Shown: positions 34,635 through 43,950, numbered from the stretch's first letter. The stretch: DNA of 64,000 bases from Pseudarthrobacter oxydans (GCF_034258515.1 NZ_CP139438.1:3844001-3908000); one strand, 5' to 3'. Notes: generated by a model not told the origin, from the letters alone. Program-made: numbers and translations.

Positions 34635-36080
34635 TCAGGCAGAATTACTCACTATCCATTCCGCCCTTGCCAAAAGCTCATCGAATGTCACGACTTCAGG
34701 TTCTTGAAGGTGACGCCGTGCTAGTTCAAACGAACGGATCTTCTCAGGATGGTGTTGACCCTGATCGTTCTTGAACTCGGATAGCTTTCCGATAATTAAG
34801 AAGGAACGTGGCCGTATCAAGTAAGTCAGGTCGGCCGTTTCGAAGCCATCATCACCACGCCGAGCCACTCTTTCTCCGACATTTGCGACAGCCTGGTGGA
34901 CTGTCACTTGTGCTTGGCTGATACCGCCCGCGAGTTCCTTTGACATAGACCAAACGCTCGGGCGATATTCGTCCTTCAAAAGGGCCGTCCGGTGGTGCTT
35001 TATCTCCGCGAACACCATGGATTGGATAAGTCCACTGGTGCGGAGCACGGCATCTGCGCGCTTTCCGTCCCCTGCGATGGAATGACCTTTCACAATTTGC
35101 TCAAGCTTTTCTTCTGACCACGACGTGAAGAGCTGTGTACCGAGACCAACGCCCAGGATCCAGGGGTTTGTCTCGAAGAACCTCTGCCACACCGCTTCTT
35201 TGCCCTTGTTCTCCTCAACCTGAGAATCGAAGAAACCGTCGTCGTCAAGCATCTTTCGAAAGCGTTCGAGGGCGGCACGCCGACCAGCAAGGGCAACGAC
35301 ATCCTGTGCCTGTTCATCATCGGCAATCAAAGCCCGAAGTGCTGGCGCCTGCGACTCGTACATACGGCTGGCTGATTCGGGGTTGTTCAGTAACGCGGAG
35401 AGAGTCTCTTCGTCGAGTTTGATACCAGTGTCGGCGCCGTCGGGTTCAATGAGCATCAGTCGGCGAAAGAACTCAGCCAACCGAATGGCATCTTCCCGCC
35501 GGACTCGGAGGACCTCCTTGACCACCGTTCCGGACCCGGCCGCCGGCACACGTTGGATCCAGAGGTCCACAAGGGAGCCCTTTTCTCTAGATATCAGGAC
35601 CTTGATCTGGGAGCGGGTGCCATTAATTGGGGTGACCACCCACTCTTCACCTTGGCGTTGCAGTGATGAGGACCGGCCATCGTCGTCGAGGACTTGATAG
35701 ACAAAGCGGCTCGGTTGACCGTAGTCGGCCGAGTTTGGGTTGCGATTAGCGAATGTCTTGGACGTGTACAAGCGACCAGGCACCCTGGCTTGCGCGTACT
35801 CCGTTTCCGTTTCCGGCTCATACGACGAGGAAGCGAACTCCGACTCTTCTCCGGACACAGTGACCCCCATTGCAATCTCGACTGCCCTCAGACTAGCCTC
35901 CCTGCCTCGGACCAGCGCCCGGTAAACGAGACCGTGCGCGGCAAGTCTTTTACGGCCGCTATAGGTGTCCCACTTCATTGGAACTGGGACACCCTGGTCA
36001 AACAGTCCCCTGCGGACCGGACCGGTTAGATCCTGCGTAATCCAACCGTCCCGGATGTTGTCCCAAAACTTGCGGCGCAA
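34635..36080 (-). CDS. sduA: Shedu anti-phage protein SduA (DUF4263 nuclease)
   Basis: 481 residues. The C-terminal third is a DUF4263/Shedu PD-(D/E)XK nuclease: WQRFFETNPWILG motif, then D343 in RADAVL, E359 and K361 in FAEIKHH, followed by the helix with GISQAQVTVHQA. Shedu proteins protect against phage by a nuclease-based mechanism as oligomers; the N-terminal region (about 1-290) is variable and thought to sense or regulate. A single gene is sufficient in described systems. The ATG at 36080 lacks a ribosome site; M36 is an alternative start. An Abi_C-like gene lies 136 bp upstream on the same strand and may be co-transcribed. Confidence 0.88.
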   Translation of the reverse strand: MRRKFWDNIRDGWITQDLTGPVRRGLFDQGVPVPMKWDTYSGRKRLAAHGLVYRALVRGREASLRAVEIAMGVTVSGEESEFASSSYEPETETEYAQARVPGRLYTSKTFANRNPNSADYGQPSRFVYQVLDDDGRSSSLQRQGEEWVVTPINGTRSQIKVLISREKGSLVDLWIQRVPAAGSGTVVKEVLRVRREDAIRLAEFFRRLMLIEPDGADTGIKLDEETLSALLNNPESASRMYESQAPALRALIADDEQAQDVVALAGRRAALERFRKMLDDDGFFDSQVEENKGKEAVWQRFFETNPWILGVGLGTQLFTSWSEEKLEQIVKGHSIAGDGKRADAVLRTSGLIQSMVFAEIKHHRTALLKDEYRPSVWSMSKELAGGISQAQVTVHQAVANVGERVARRGDDGFETADLTYLIRPRSFLIIGKLSEFKNDQGQHHPEKIRSFELARRHLQEPEVVTFDELLARAEWIVSNSA

Positions 36081-36216
36081 TCAACCGTCACAGCTGCAAC
36101 TTTTGGTACGGCTACGAGTAGATGGGGAATCAGAGAGCGGCTGCATCCTCCTCTATCGACGGGGTACTCGAGAAGGAGAAAGCATTACTGCCCTAAGTCG
36201 ATGCCGTTTCTGGGAG

Positions 36217-36975
36217 CTATGGCTTCCAGCGATGAAGGAAGAATGTCAGTGCTGAGGTAGCAGCGCTGAATCTGAACAGGGCCTCTTGCTGGCTGCTGAG
36301 ACCTGGATGTGAACCGTTCGTGTGGCTCATTTTCCAGAAACCCTTAATGTAGTCATTTTCGCCGGGCTCGAACAACCCAGAGTTAGCTAGCGCTTGTATG
36401 GCATTGCCTCCTTCGCCATGTCCTGGTCTGGGGATGAAGCCTGCCTTAGTCTTTGCGACTTCGACAAAGAAACCCTCCACGGTTGAGCGCGTGGCCGAGT
36501 TGCAGGCCTCCCAGTCCTGTCGCTTGAACGCCGAAAATGCCTGCTGGTAGTGATTCGCCGATATGGCAAACCCACTAGCTATTAGTGCTGCTTCCAAGTC
36601 TGAGACCTGCGGCGGTAAAGGAATCTCTTCAGCTCCTACCGGGCTGATCGACCATTTGCCCTCGTCGAAACTGAGGCTGTAGCCGTCTTCTAGGAAACTT
36701 GAGCGGAGCTCAGCTACCCATTCGGGTTCGTCCTCGCCCTTTGCCGTGTCGTTTAATATTTTCGTCCCCAGGGCAATGAGCGACTCCGCGCTTGGATTCT
36801 TGCCGAGGGCCGTGCTGACTCGGGTGTCTAGGTTGTTCCAGCTCCCGCCGGGTTTGTCCTTGCCAGGGTCGTTCTTGCCTAGGTTTGCATACTTCAGCAG
36901 GCGCGTAAGTGCTCCGTGGCCGTATGCGGCAGCGCGTGTGCTAATGATCGCTTCGGTGCGTTCAGATAGTGGCAT
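36217..36975 (-). CDS. hypothetical protein with Abi_C-like (abortive infection C-terminal) domain
   Basis: 252 residues. The C-terminal half (about 150-252) has WEACNSATRSTVEGFFVEVAKT, a GGNAIQALANSGLF helix and ends HPGLSSQQEALFRFSAATSALTFFLHR. This matches the pattern of Abi_C-type domains, which resemble AbiJ/HEPN helical bundles. The N-terminal half (residues 1-110) is a basic/helical region with no recognised fold. It precedes the Shedu gene on the same strand, so it may be a companion or a separate defence gene. The domain call rests on pattern similarity only. Confidence 0.55.
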   Translation of the reverse strand: MPLSERTEAIISTRAAAYGHGALTRLLKYANLGKNDPGKDKPGGSWNNLDTRVSTALGKNPSAESLIALGTKILNDTAKGEDEPEWVAELRSSFLEDGYSLSFDEGKWSISPVGAEEIPLPPQVSDLEAALIASGFAISANHYQQAFSAFKRQDWEACNSATRSTVEGFFVEVAKTKAGFIPRPGHGEGGNAIQALANSGLFEPGENDYIKGFWKMSHTNGSHPGLSSQQEALFRFSAATSALTFFLHRWKP

Positions 36976-37158
36976 GCATGCAGGCTACCTTGAGGCATTT
37001 GTGAGAGTGCCACACGGCACCAAAACAGGCCGATTTTAATGAAGTAACCCTTATCGCCATGAGAAGTCCCGCCGCCCGGCGACAAAGGCTGCGAAGGCGT
37101 TGCTCAAATACTTGAGAGCTGAATGTGCTCATATGATCGGGAGGATAAGGAGAAGGCA

Positions 37159-37542
37159 ATGCCGAGGAAGCCCCAGAAACTCAAGTGGGTCCCAGTGCAC
37201 ACGACGCACCAGGACGGCCGAAAAGTCACCCTAGCCGGAAAGGCGAGGACCCGACTGAGTGACAAGTTCATTGCGCGCAAGTATGTCGATGTGAAGGACC
37301 TGCAGGGAAAGCCCATTGGGAAGTTCGACAGCATCACGAACGACAGCGGTGCCCTGACAGTCGTGTTCGTGCTTAACGAGGGCACGGCAAAACCGGGCGG
37401 AAAATTCCTCTTGGGCCTCAAACATGAGGGCATCCATGTGGCGTATGCACTTTCAGCTGCAGAGCTCCGGCCAGGCGATGAGTTACCCCGCCCGGATAAG
37501 TCACCCCGGGCGTACGTGGGAATGCTGGGCGAAGAGTCCTAA
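37159..37542 (+). CDS. hypothetical protein
   Basis: 127 residues, not recognised. A basic N-terminus (MPRKPQKLKW) is followed by a probable all-beta body (KVTLAGKARTRLSDKFIARKYVDVKDLQGKPIGKFDS..., GALTVVFVLNEGTAKPGGKFLLG). AAGGAGAAGG lies just before ATG 37159, so this start is preferred over one 36 bp upstream. Its 3' end overlaps the convergent zinc-repeat gene by 42 bp. Confidence 0.6.
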   Translation: MPRKPQKLKWVPVHTTHQDGRKVTLAGKARTRLSDKFIARKYVDVKDLQGKPIGKFDSITNDSGALTVVFVLNEGTAKPGGKFLLGLKHEGIHVAYALSAAELRPGDELPRPDKSPRAYVGMLGEES

Positions 37543-38310
37543 TTGCTGTTCCCAGAATCTACCAGTTCGGAGCTTTGTACGAGTCCGGGAAGACGCCTGC
37601 GACACGGCGGGACAGCTTTTTAGGTCCGCCTCAGTTTCCCTGAATCGGATCACGTGTGGCCCCAGTTGGTTGACCCCTTCCGGTCCTTTCGCCACGAGGG
37701 TGCGCGCTATGATCCGGCCCAGCCGATCCAACTCTTCGTTGAGTCGCACCCACTCCCCCCGCTCGAATTTGAAGTGCTCCATCACTTCGGGGTCAGTGTC
37801 GCATTGTGTACAGCGTCCCCGCGGGTCCACATCAGCCATCATGGTCACGTAGACGCCTCCCTTGGAGTCTCGCCAGTGGGCGGCCATGATCGGGCACCAC
37901 TGAGTGTGGAACAGTTTCCCTGTTCGCGTGACGTACGCCTGCCCTTCACCTGCCACAGGTGCACCGTCGTCACGGTGGCTTAGTGGGTCAACACGAACAA
38001 GTGGCTGCTTTCGCGCAGCCTGGCCGGCTTTCATCTTGGGGGCCCTGTCGCATTGTGGACAGCGTTGTCGCATGCCTACATCAGCCATCATGGTCACGTA
38101 GATGCCTCCATGGTTGTCCCGCCAGTGGGCGGCCATGATGGAACACCATTGAGGGTGGAACCTTTTCCCTGTTCGCGTTACATATACCTGACCGTCACCA
38201 GCGACAGGTGAACCGTCGTCACGGTGGCTTTGCGGATCAGCAAGCGCGAGCGGCTCACGTTGTTTTCGCGCCTCGTGGTCGGCCTCGGCTTTTTCGTGTG
38301 TGCTGCTCAC
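37501..38310 (-). CDS. protein with two tandem zinc-ribbon-like repeats
   Basis: 269 residues. Two near-identical modules of about 85 residues each contain QxYVTRTGKxFHxQWCxIMAAHWRD...YVTMMADV...RCxQCD. Each thus has a His-Cys pair and a CxxC, as expected for one zinc site, similar in spacing to Ada-like metal-binding domains. Linkers are DPQ/LSHRDDGxPVAGxGQ. The C-terminal roughly 80 residues are a helical region plus a polar tail. GTG 38310 is chosen for AGGAG five bases upstream; ATG 38340 ten codons earlier is possible but has an unfavourable site. Function unknown. Confidence 0.6.
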   Translation of the reverse strand: MSSTHEKAEADHEARKQREPLALADPQSHRDDGSPVAGDGQVYVTRTGKRFHPQWCSIMAAHWRDNHGGIYVTMMADVGMRQRCPQCDRAPKMKAGQAARKQPLVRVDPLSHRDDGAPVAGEGQAYVTRTGKLFHTQWCPIMAAHWRDSKGGVYVTMMADVDPRGRCTQCDTDPEVMEHFKFERGEWVRLNEELDRLGRIIARTLVAKGPEGVNQLGPHVIRFRETEADLKSCPAVSQASSRTRTKLRTGRFWEQQLGLFAQHSHVRPG

Positions 38311-38536
38311 AACCGCTCCTCGCCTCATGACCTCTGCCATATCCTTCCATGACGGGGAAGTTCACCTCCACCACGCCTTCGAAGGGCCAGGCCTGTGACT
38401 TTCAACCATGAATGGCCGCGTTTTCACAGCACTATTTGGCGCACGGGTCGATCTCCAAGGGGATCCTGCACTGGGGCAGGGGAGCTGACAGTAGCCCCAA
38501 TGATCAATGGGCATTGGCAGCAAACCACTGGGACGA

Positions 38537-38854
38537 TCAGGCGGAATCGGTCGAGTACACGTCAGGCATAGGATGAGGCAGGCCTTTATTCCACTGATGC
38601 CGCTGCGCGTTCTGCTCTGCATCTGCCTTAAACGAATCCCCGCCTCGAGAGTTGCCGCCGCACTCGCACCGCCAGTGCCAATAAATTCCCGGTTTGGCAC
38701 GGTGGGGATTGTCGTCGTCAATGGGTCGGCCACTGTCGGAGCTTGTCACTGCGTCTGCGAGCCCGCGAAGGAACTTCCAGACCATCAGAGGACGCTCATC
38801 TCTTGCTCGCGTGTCGTCATACGGCTTGGGCACTGAGTCGGCAGGTTCATACAC
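38537..38854 (-). CDS. small hypothetical protein with possible zinc-binding motif
   Basis: 105 residues, unrecognised. The second half reads YWHWRCECGGNSRGGDSFKADAEQNAQRHQW in outline: CxC plus H-rich spacing suggests a zinc finger. The GTG start at 38854 has only a GAG immediately upstream. Codon use fits the neighbourhood, but the protein is not otherwise supported. Confidence 0.4.
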   Translation of the reverse strand: MYEPADSVPKPYDDTRARDERPLMVWKFLRGLADAVTSSDSGRPIDDDNPHRAKPGIYWHWRCECGGNSRGGDSFKADAEQNAQRHQWNKGLPHPMPDVYSTDSA

Positions 38855-39131
38855 CTCATAGTCGCTGATCTCAGTGGTATTGCATAACGTTCAGTCGAGG
38901 TAAGTCATGGAAAATGCGCGCACTCAGGCCGGCGGCGTCCTGCCCGGACAAGCGCCCGTAAGCGGGTCGCCCAGCGTACACCCCAGGTCGCAAATTCAAC
39001 TCAGGCGGACGCCTAGGGCTGCTGTACGTTTACCGCGCGCGCTGAAGATGCACGTAGGGGTGCCCTATACGTGCAGCAGTCCCTCAGTCACGAGATTGAC
39101 TTGTATTGGCTTCTGCCGACATCCTCAACGA

Positions 39132-39869
39132 GTGAACTCTGACGAAAAGCGCATTGCTCTGCTCATCGATGCTGATAACGCGCCGGCGTCTAAGGTCGAC
39201 GTCGTCCTCGCTGAGGTCGCCAAGCATGGTGTCGCTAACGTGCGGCGTGCTTACGGAGACTGGAAGAGCGCTCATCTTAAGCAGTGGGAAGCCTCGCTTC
39301 ACCCCTACGCGATTCGTCCTATGCAGCAGTTCGCCTACAGCACTGGTAAGAACGCATCCGATATGGCGATGGTGATTGATGCGATGGATCTGCTTCAGGC
39401 GGGTTCGGTTGACGGGTTCGCCCTGGTGTCCAGTGACGCGGACTTCACTCCACTGGTCATGCGGATCCTGTCGGACGGGTTGAAGGTGTATGGGTTCGGG
39501 GAGAGGAAAACGCCGGAACCGTTCGTCAATGCTTGTTCACTGTTCACCTACGTCGAGGGACTAGGGCAACCGCCGGTAAGCTCGGATGCCTCACGGGGAG
39601 ATGCGGTCGACCCGAAGAAGCTCCGAAGCGATACCCGCCTTGTACTGCTAGTGCGGAACGCTGTCGAAGCAGCCAGTGGGGATGATGGATGGGCGCACCT
39701 GTCCTCAGTGGGAGGCCACATCAGCAATCAGGCGTCTTTGGACCCGCGCAACTACGGATACCGAAAGCTAAGTGACCTCATCGAGGGAATCGGTTTGTTC
39801 GAGCTTCAACGAGAGAATCTACGAGTAATGGTGCGAGACAAGCGCACCGCACTTCGCACGACCACGTAA
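39132..39869 (+). CDS. NYN-domain ribonuclease with OST-HTH/LOTUS-type C-terminus
   Basis: 245 residues. NYN (LabA/DUF88-like PIN-fold) domain: RIALLIDADNAPASKVDVVLAEVAKHG, then NVRRAYGDWKS, KNASDMAMVIDAMDLL and VDGFALVSSDADFTPLVMRIL. The acidic residues D (LLIDADN), D (KNASDMAMVIDAMDL) and D (SSDADF) form the metal-binding active site. Residues about 160-245 form a small OST-HTH-like RNA-binding module (LRSDTRLVLLVRNAVEAASGDDGWAHLSSVGGHI). It likely cleaves RNA, possibly in defence. GTG 39132 is chosen because family proteins begin at this point; an ATG at 38907 with AGGT upstream would add 75 residues of unconserved sequence. Confidence 0.78.
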   Translation: MNSDEKRIALLIDADNAPASKVDVVLAEVAKHGVANVRRAYGDWKSAHLKQWEASLHPYAIRPMQQFAYSTGKNASDMAMVIDAMDLLQAGSVDGFALVSSDADFTPLVMRILSDGLKVYGFGERKTPEPFVNACSLFTYVEGLGQPPVSSDASRGDAVDPKKLRSDTRLVLLVRNAVEAASGDDGWAHLSSVGGHISNQASLDPRNYGYRKLSDLIEGIGLFELQRENLRVMVRDKRTALRTTT

Positions 39870-40286
39870 CGCCGCTGCTGCCCACGTTCGCCCACTCCTC
39901 GTCGTCTCCGAAAAGGATCCTTTCGTAAAACAGTACAAGCAGACGTGCTGATGTACTCGATGCCCCCAAGCTCGCAACAGTTCCAAGAAACAAGACCGTC
40001 TCAACAATGTGTCTCACAGGACCTGTTCTCAACAAAAGAGAAAGTGGCTTTTGATGCACTAAAGGGATTCGCGTTGGGAGTACTGGATACGCCAGAGTCA
40101 GCACATGTTCACCAGGTGCACGGCACGCTTTTGAATGTTCGGCTCCGCCCCTAGTTTCGGCGCGGAGCCGAACTGAACGGCGATCTGCCCGAAGCGAGCG
40201 GCGGCAAAGTAAGGGTCCTTTCCGGCGTCGTTCTTGGCCGGCCTTTGCCTCCCCACCTTGCAATCAACTTGGCAGCGACGAATCGT
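39870..40286. other. 417-bp gene-free stretch, right border of the accessory island
   Basis: No supported gene. It contains a hairpin at 40137-40173 (see separate entry) and ends at the truncated ABC exporter copy. Short frames on both strands have no domain character. Confidence 0.45.
40137..40173. terminator. hairpin, possible terminator of the NYN gene
   Basis: Perfect 12-bp arms GTTCGGCTCCGC and GCGGAGCCGAAC around a 13-base loop, with no T-tract. It lies about 270 bp past the NYN stop codon. Could be a rho-dependent pause site or a remnant. Confidence 0.35.
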
Positions 40287-41332
40287 CTAGAGGTCCGCCG
40301 CCGGGGCCGCGAACTGCGCTTCATACAGCCGTGCGTACGCCCCGCCGGCAGCCAGCAGTGAAGCGTGCGTGCCCTGCTCCACGATCTGCCCGGCTTCCAT
40401 CACCAGGATGAGGTCGGCGTCGCGGATCGTGGACAGGCGGTGGGCAATCACAAAGGACGTCCGGTCGGACCGCAGTGCACTCATGGCCTTCTGCACCAGC
40501 ACCTCGGTCCGGGTGTCCACTGAAGACGTCGCCTCATCCAGGATCAGCACCGAGGGCCGTGCCAGGAATGCCCGGGCGATCGTGAGCAGCTGTTTCTCCC
40601 CCGCTGACACGTTGGCGCCCTCGTCGTCCAGCACGGTGTCGTACCCCTCGGGCAGCGACCGCACGAACCGGTCCACATACGTCGCCCGCGCCGCCTCCAA
40701 AATCTCAGCCTCCGTAGCCGAAGGCCGCCCATACGCAATGTTGTCCCGGATCGTCCCGCCGAACAGCCACGTATCCTGCAGCACCATCCCCAGCCGCGAG
40801 CGCAGCTCGCGGCGAGGCACCGAGGTGACATCCACGCCGTCGAGCGTTATCCGCCCCGCGTCCAGCTCGTAGAACCGCATCATCAGGTTCACCAGCGTGG
40901 TCTTGCCCGCCCCGGTGGGCCCCACAATCGCCACCGTCTGCCCCGGCTCCGCCACCAGGGACAGCGAAGAGATCAGCGGCTTGTCCGGCGAATACGAGAA
41001 CGACACGTCCTCGAACACCAGCCGCCCCCGCCCGAACACCGGCCCGGCGGAAGGCGCAGGCTCCACAGACTCCTCAGATTCATCCAGCAGCTCGAACACC
41101 CGCTCCGCCGACGCAACCCCCGACTGCAGCACATTCGCCATGGACCCCAGCTGCGCCAGCGGCATGGTGAACTGCCGCGAGTACTGGATGAACGCCTGCA
41201 CATCGCCCAGCTGCATCGCCCCGGACGCCACCTGCAGCCCGCCCACCACCGCAATCCCCACGTACACCAGATTCCCGATGAACGTCATGGCCGGCATGAT
41301 CAGCCCGGAAATGAACTGCGCCCGAAACTCGC
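40287..41332 (-). pseudogene. truncated duplicate of ABC exporter gene (C-terminal half)
   Basis: The frame from 41297 encodes 336 residues covering the last transmembrane helices and the whole ATPase domain (Walker [30 protein letters not shown]). It is collinear with the 672-residue exporter at 45923: the segments from the stop codon to 1,034 bp upstream align with no gaps. Similarity ends near 41,332 after a missing C at about 41,323 shifts the frame, and the first roughly 330 residues are absent. No functional exporter half can be made, so it is a remnant of duplication or incoming homologous DNA. Differences such as [13 protein letters not shown] versus [13 protein letters not shown] show it has drifted or come from a relative. 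Confidence 0.85.
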
Positions 41333-41454
41333 TGCCGCCACGGGGGCCAATGACTCAGCCTCTCGCAGCCCACAGTTCAGCCTGATAGAGCGGGTCAGGA
41401 GGGCTTAAAGGCCGAAACGGGGGTCTTGGCCGATCCCTCGTTCGATCTGAAGGC

Positions 41455-42438
41455 CTACTTCTGAAAGAAGTCGCTGCCCGCATGAGGCGGGGCGGCGACG
41501 TCGTGGGGGGCTGCGCTCTGAACTACGTCTGCGCGGTCGTAGCAGCCGAGCTTCTCGACCGCAAAGTCGAGCAGGGCCGAGGCTCGTCGCGTGAGGGTCA
41601 TGTCCTCGGGCCAGATCCCCACGACGTTGGAGAGGGTTACGGGCGGGTCGAATGGGCGGATGGCGACCGGCCGCCCCTCGACGCTCATGGGGAGCGCGTT
41701 GGGCCGGGACATGAGCAGGCCATACCCCATGCCGCGGCCCACGAGCGCCTCGACGAGGATGATCTGGGTGACCCGGGCCGCGATCCTGGGCTCGAGCCCG
41801 CGCGCGGCGAACGCCTCGACTATATTGATGGTGCTCGGGCTCACGTCGTAGAGGATGAGTGGCTCGCCGGCGAGATCGGCGAGATCCACTGTGCTGCCCG
41901 CCGCGAGCGGGTGGTCCGGATGCAGGTGGGCCTCAAGCTCGGTCGCGTAGACCTTGCGGTGACGGTAGCCGGCTGGCAGGAACCTTTCGTATGTGATGGC
42001 CACGTCGAGGCGTCCTGACTGGAGGGCGGGGAACAGGTCCTCGTTGGTGCCCACCGTGGTCTCGAGGTCCACCCCGGGGTGCCTCCGCGGGAAGCCTTCG
42101 AGGAGCTCCGGCACCACGCTCGCGGCGAAGCTCGCGTAGCAGCCAAACTTGACACTGCCCCGCAGCTCTTCTCCCCGGCGGTCGCCCTGGACGAGCTCCC
42201 GCGTGTCCGCGAGGATCCTGCGCGCCTGCATTGCGAAGTGCTGGCCCGCGGGAGTCAGTGCGAGGCCCCGCGCCTTGCGGCGCACGCATAGCTGCTCCCC
42301 CACAGTCCTCTCGAGCCCCGTGATGGCCTGGGACAGCGCCGACTCTGAGATGTGAAGATGGGCTGCCGCCGCACTGGATGTGGTGAAGTCCGGCAGGGCA
42401 GCGAACAGCTCGAGTTGCCTCAGGCTCACATCGGCCAT
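41455..42438 (-). CDS. LysR-family regulator of the aromatic-type cassette
   Basis: 327 residues. N-terminal LysR HTH (residues about 5-62: RQLELFAALPDF, SSAAAAHLHISESALSQAITGLERTVG) and an effector domain beginning GSVKFGCYAS. The ATG at 42438 is fixed by GAGG five bases upstream; the much longer frame to 43506 runs antisense through the MFS gene and is rejected. Divergent from the MFS gene with an inverted-repeat operator between them, so it probably controls MFS-monooxygenase-reductase expression in response to a carboxylic or aromatic acid. Confidence 0.87.
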   Translation of the reverse strand: MADVSLRQLELFAALPDFTTSSAAAAHLHISESALSQAITGLERTVGEQLCVRRKARGLALTPAGQHFAMQARRILADTRELVQGDRRGEELRGSVKFGCYASFAASVVPELLEGFPRRHPGVDLETTVGTNEDLFPALQSGRLDVAITYERFLPAGYRHRKVYATELEAHLHPDHPLAAGSTVDLADLAGEPLILYDVSPSTINIVEAFAARGLEPRIAARVTQIILVEALVGRGMGYGLLMSRPNALPMSVEGRPVAIRPFDPPVTLSNVVGIWPEDMTLTRRASALLDFAVEKLGCYDRADVVQSAAPHDVAAPPHAGSDFFQK

Positions 42439-42483
42439 GGCCACCTCACCGTAGATCGGGCTTCTTAAGTACAACAGAACTTT

Positions 42484-42514
42484 ATCTGCAAATCTCTGTG
42501 ATTTACATGCAGAT
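42484..42514. promoter_or_regulatory. inverted-repeat operator in the LysR/MFS divergent region
   Basis: ATCTGCA (42484-42490) and TGCAGAT (42508-42514) are perfect inverted arms with an inner AAATC/GATTT pair between them. The extended symmetric site spans 31 bp, as expected for a LysR tetramer, and lies 57 bp before the MFS start and 46 bp before the LysR start. Confidence 0.6.
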
Positions 42515-42570
42515 GTGAGTTCGCTCACCATAGAGGAACAGCAACGTCCGCACCCTTCACAAGGACAGCA

Positions 42571-43950
42571 ATGACCTCTTCCAATGCCGTTAGCAATCCC
42601 GCCACTCAACGTCGCGTCGCGTTCGCAACGATCATCGGCACCACGATCGAGTGGTACGACTTCTTCATCTACGCGCTGGGCGCTGGGCTCGTGTTCAGCC
42701 AGCTCTTCTTCAAGCCTGCCGGGGAGGAAATCGGGCTCTTGCTCTCCTTCGCTACCGTCGGCATCTCCTTCCTCTTCCGCCCGCTCGGTGCGTTCCTCGC
42801 GGGGCACTACGGCGATAGAATCGGCCGCCGTGCCATGCTTGTCATCACGCTCATCCTCATGGGTGTAGCAACGACACTCATCGGCGTCCTGCCCACCTTC
42901 GCCCAGATCGGCATCGCGGCGCCGATCCTCCTGCTCCTCCTCCGCATTCTCCAAGGCGTCTCCGCCGGCGGCGAGTGGGGCGGCGCAGTCCTCATGGTCG
43001 TCGAGCACGCTCCTGCTGACCGCCGCGGTCGCGCTGGCGCCTTGCCGCAGGTCGGCGTCCCGCTGGGCTTTCTTCTCGCTTCGGGCTTGATGGCCCTCAT
43101 GACCGGAGTCGTCTCCCCCGGCCAGGCCTTCCTCGAGTGGGGCTGGCGCGTGCCGTTCCTGCTGAGCATCGTGCTCATCGTCGTCGGCTACTTTGTCCGC
43201 CGCTCCGTTGAGGAGAGCCCCGTGTTCACCGAGATCGCCGAGCGCGGCCAGCAGACCAAGGCCCCGGTTGTGGTCCTCTTCAAACGTCACTGGCACCTTG
43301 TGATCCTCGCCGCGCTTGTGTTCGTGGGCAATAACGCCGTGGGCTACATGACCACCGGCGGCTTCCTCCAGAGCTACGCCACCGGCAAGCTTAAGATAGA
43401 CACCACGGCGATGCTCATCGCGTCCACGGTCGCCTCGGCGGTGTGGTTCTTCGCGACGCTCATTGCAGGGCGCCTCGCCGATTCGATTGGCCGGCGAAAC
43501 ACCCACCTCATCGGCTTCGCCGTACAGGCACTGATGGCCTTCCCGCTATTCTGGCTCGTCAACACCGCGACGCTACCCGGCCTCTACGCCGGCCTGGTCC
43601 TGCTCTCGATCGGCCTCGGCCTCACATACGGGCCTCTGGCAGCCTGGTACGCCGAGATCTTCCCGGCATCCGTTCGTTTCTCTGGAGTGGCCATCCCCTA
43701 CGCCATTGGGTCAATCCTCGGCGGGGCGTTCGCTCCCACCATCGCCCAAGCACTGCTGCAGGCCACCGGCACCACGACTGCGGTCTCCTGGTATATCCTC
43801 GTGGCCACCCTCGTCGGGGCCGCGGCGACGCTGTGCCTGCGCGACCGGCGCGGCATCCCGCTCGGCCCGGACCACGAGGCCGAGCAGGCCAGCGGCGCAA
43901 CGATGTTCGCCCCCAACGTGGCCCACAGGGAGCTTGCGGCGAAGCCGTAG
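42571..43950 (+). CDS. MHS-family MFS transporter (metabolite:H+ symporter)
   Basis: 459 residues, about twelve helices. The N-terminus IIGTTIEWYDFFIYALGAGL, the loop 2-3 motif GHYGDRIGRRAML and the AGGEWGGAVLMVVEHAP segment are diagnostic of the MHS group (shikimate, citrate, alpha-ketoglutarate, aromatic acid). It imports a carboxylate at the cell membrane. Operon-like with the downstream monooxygenase (about 110 bp gap) and divergent from LysR. Substrate cannot be read from the sequence; the downstream hydroxylase suggests an aromatic acid. Confidence 0.9.
   Translation: MTSSNAVSNPATQRRVAFATIIGTTIEWYDFFIYALGAGLVFSQLFFKPAGEEIGLLLSFATVGISFLFRPLGAFLAGHYGDRIGRRAMLVITLILMGVATTLIGVLPTFAQIGIAAPILLLLLRILQGVSAGGEWGGAVLMVVEHAPADRRGRAGALPQVGVPLGFLLASGLMALMTGVVSPGQAFLEWGWRVPFLLSIVLIVVGYFVRRSVEESPVFTEIAERGQQTKAPVVVLFKRHWHLVILAALVFVGNNAVGYMTTGGFLQSYATGKLKIDTTAMLIASTVASAVWFFATLIAGRLADSIGRRNTHLIGFAVQALMAFPLFWLVNTATLPGLYAGLVLLSIGLGLTYGPLAAWYAEIFPASVRFSGVAIPYAIGSILGGAFAPTIAQALLQATGTTTAVSWYILVATLVGAAATLCLRDRRGIPLGPDHEAEQASGATMFAPNVAHRELAAKP

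Noticed and set aside
42439..43506. N-terminal extension of the LysR gene to 683 codons
   Set aside because: The extension is antisense to the MFS gene; the ATG at 42438 has a good ribosome site and begins the LysR HTH.
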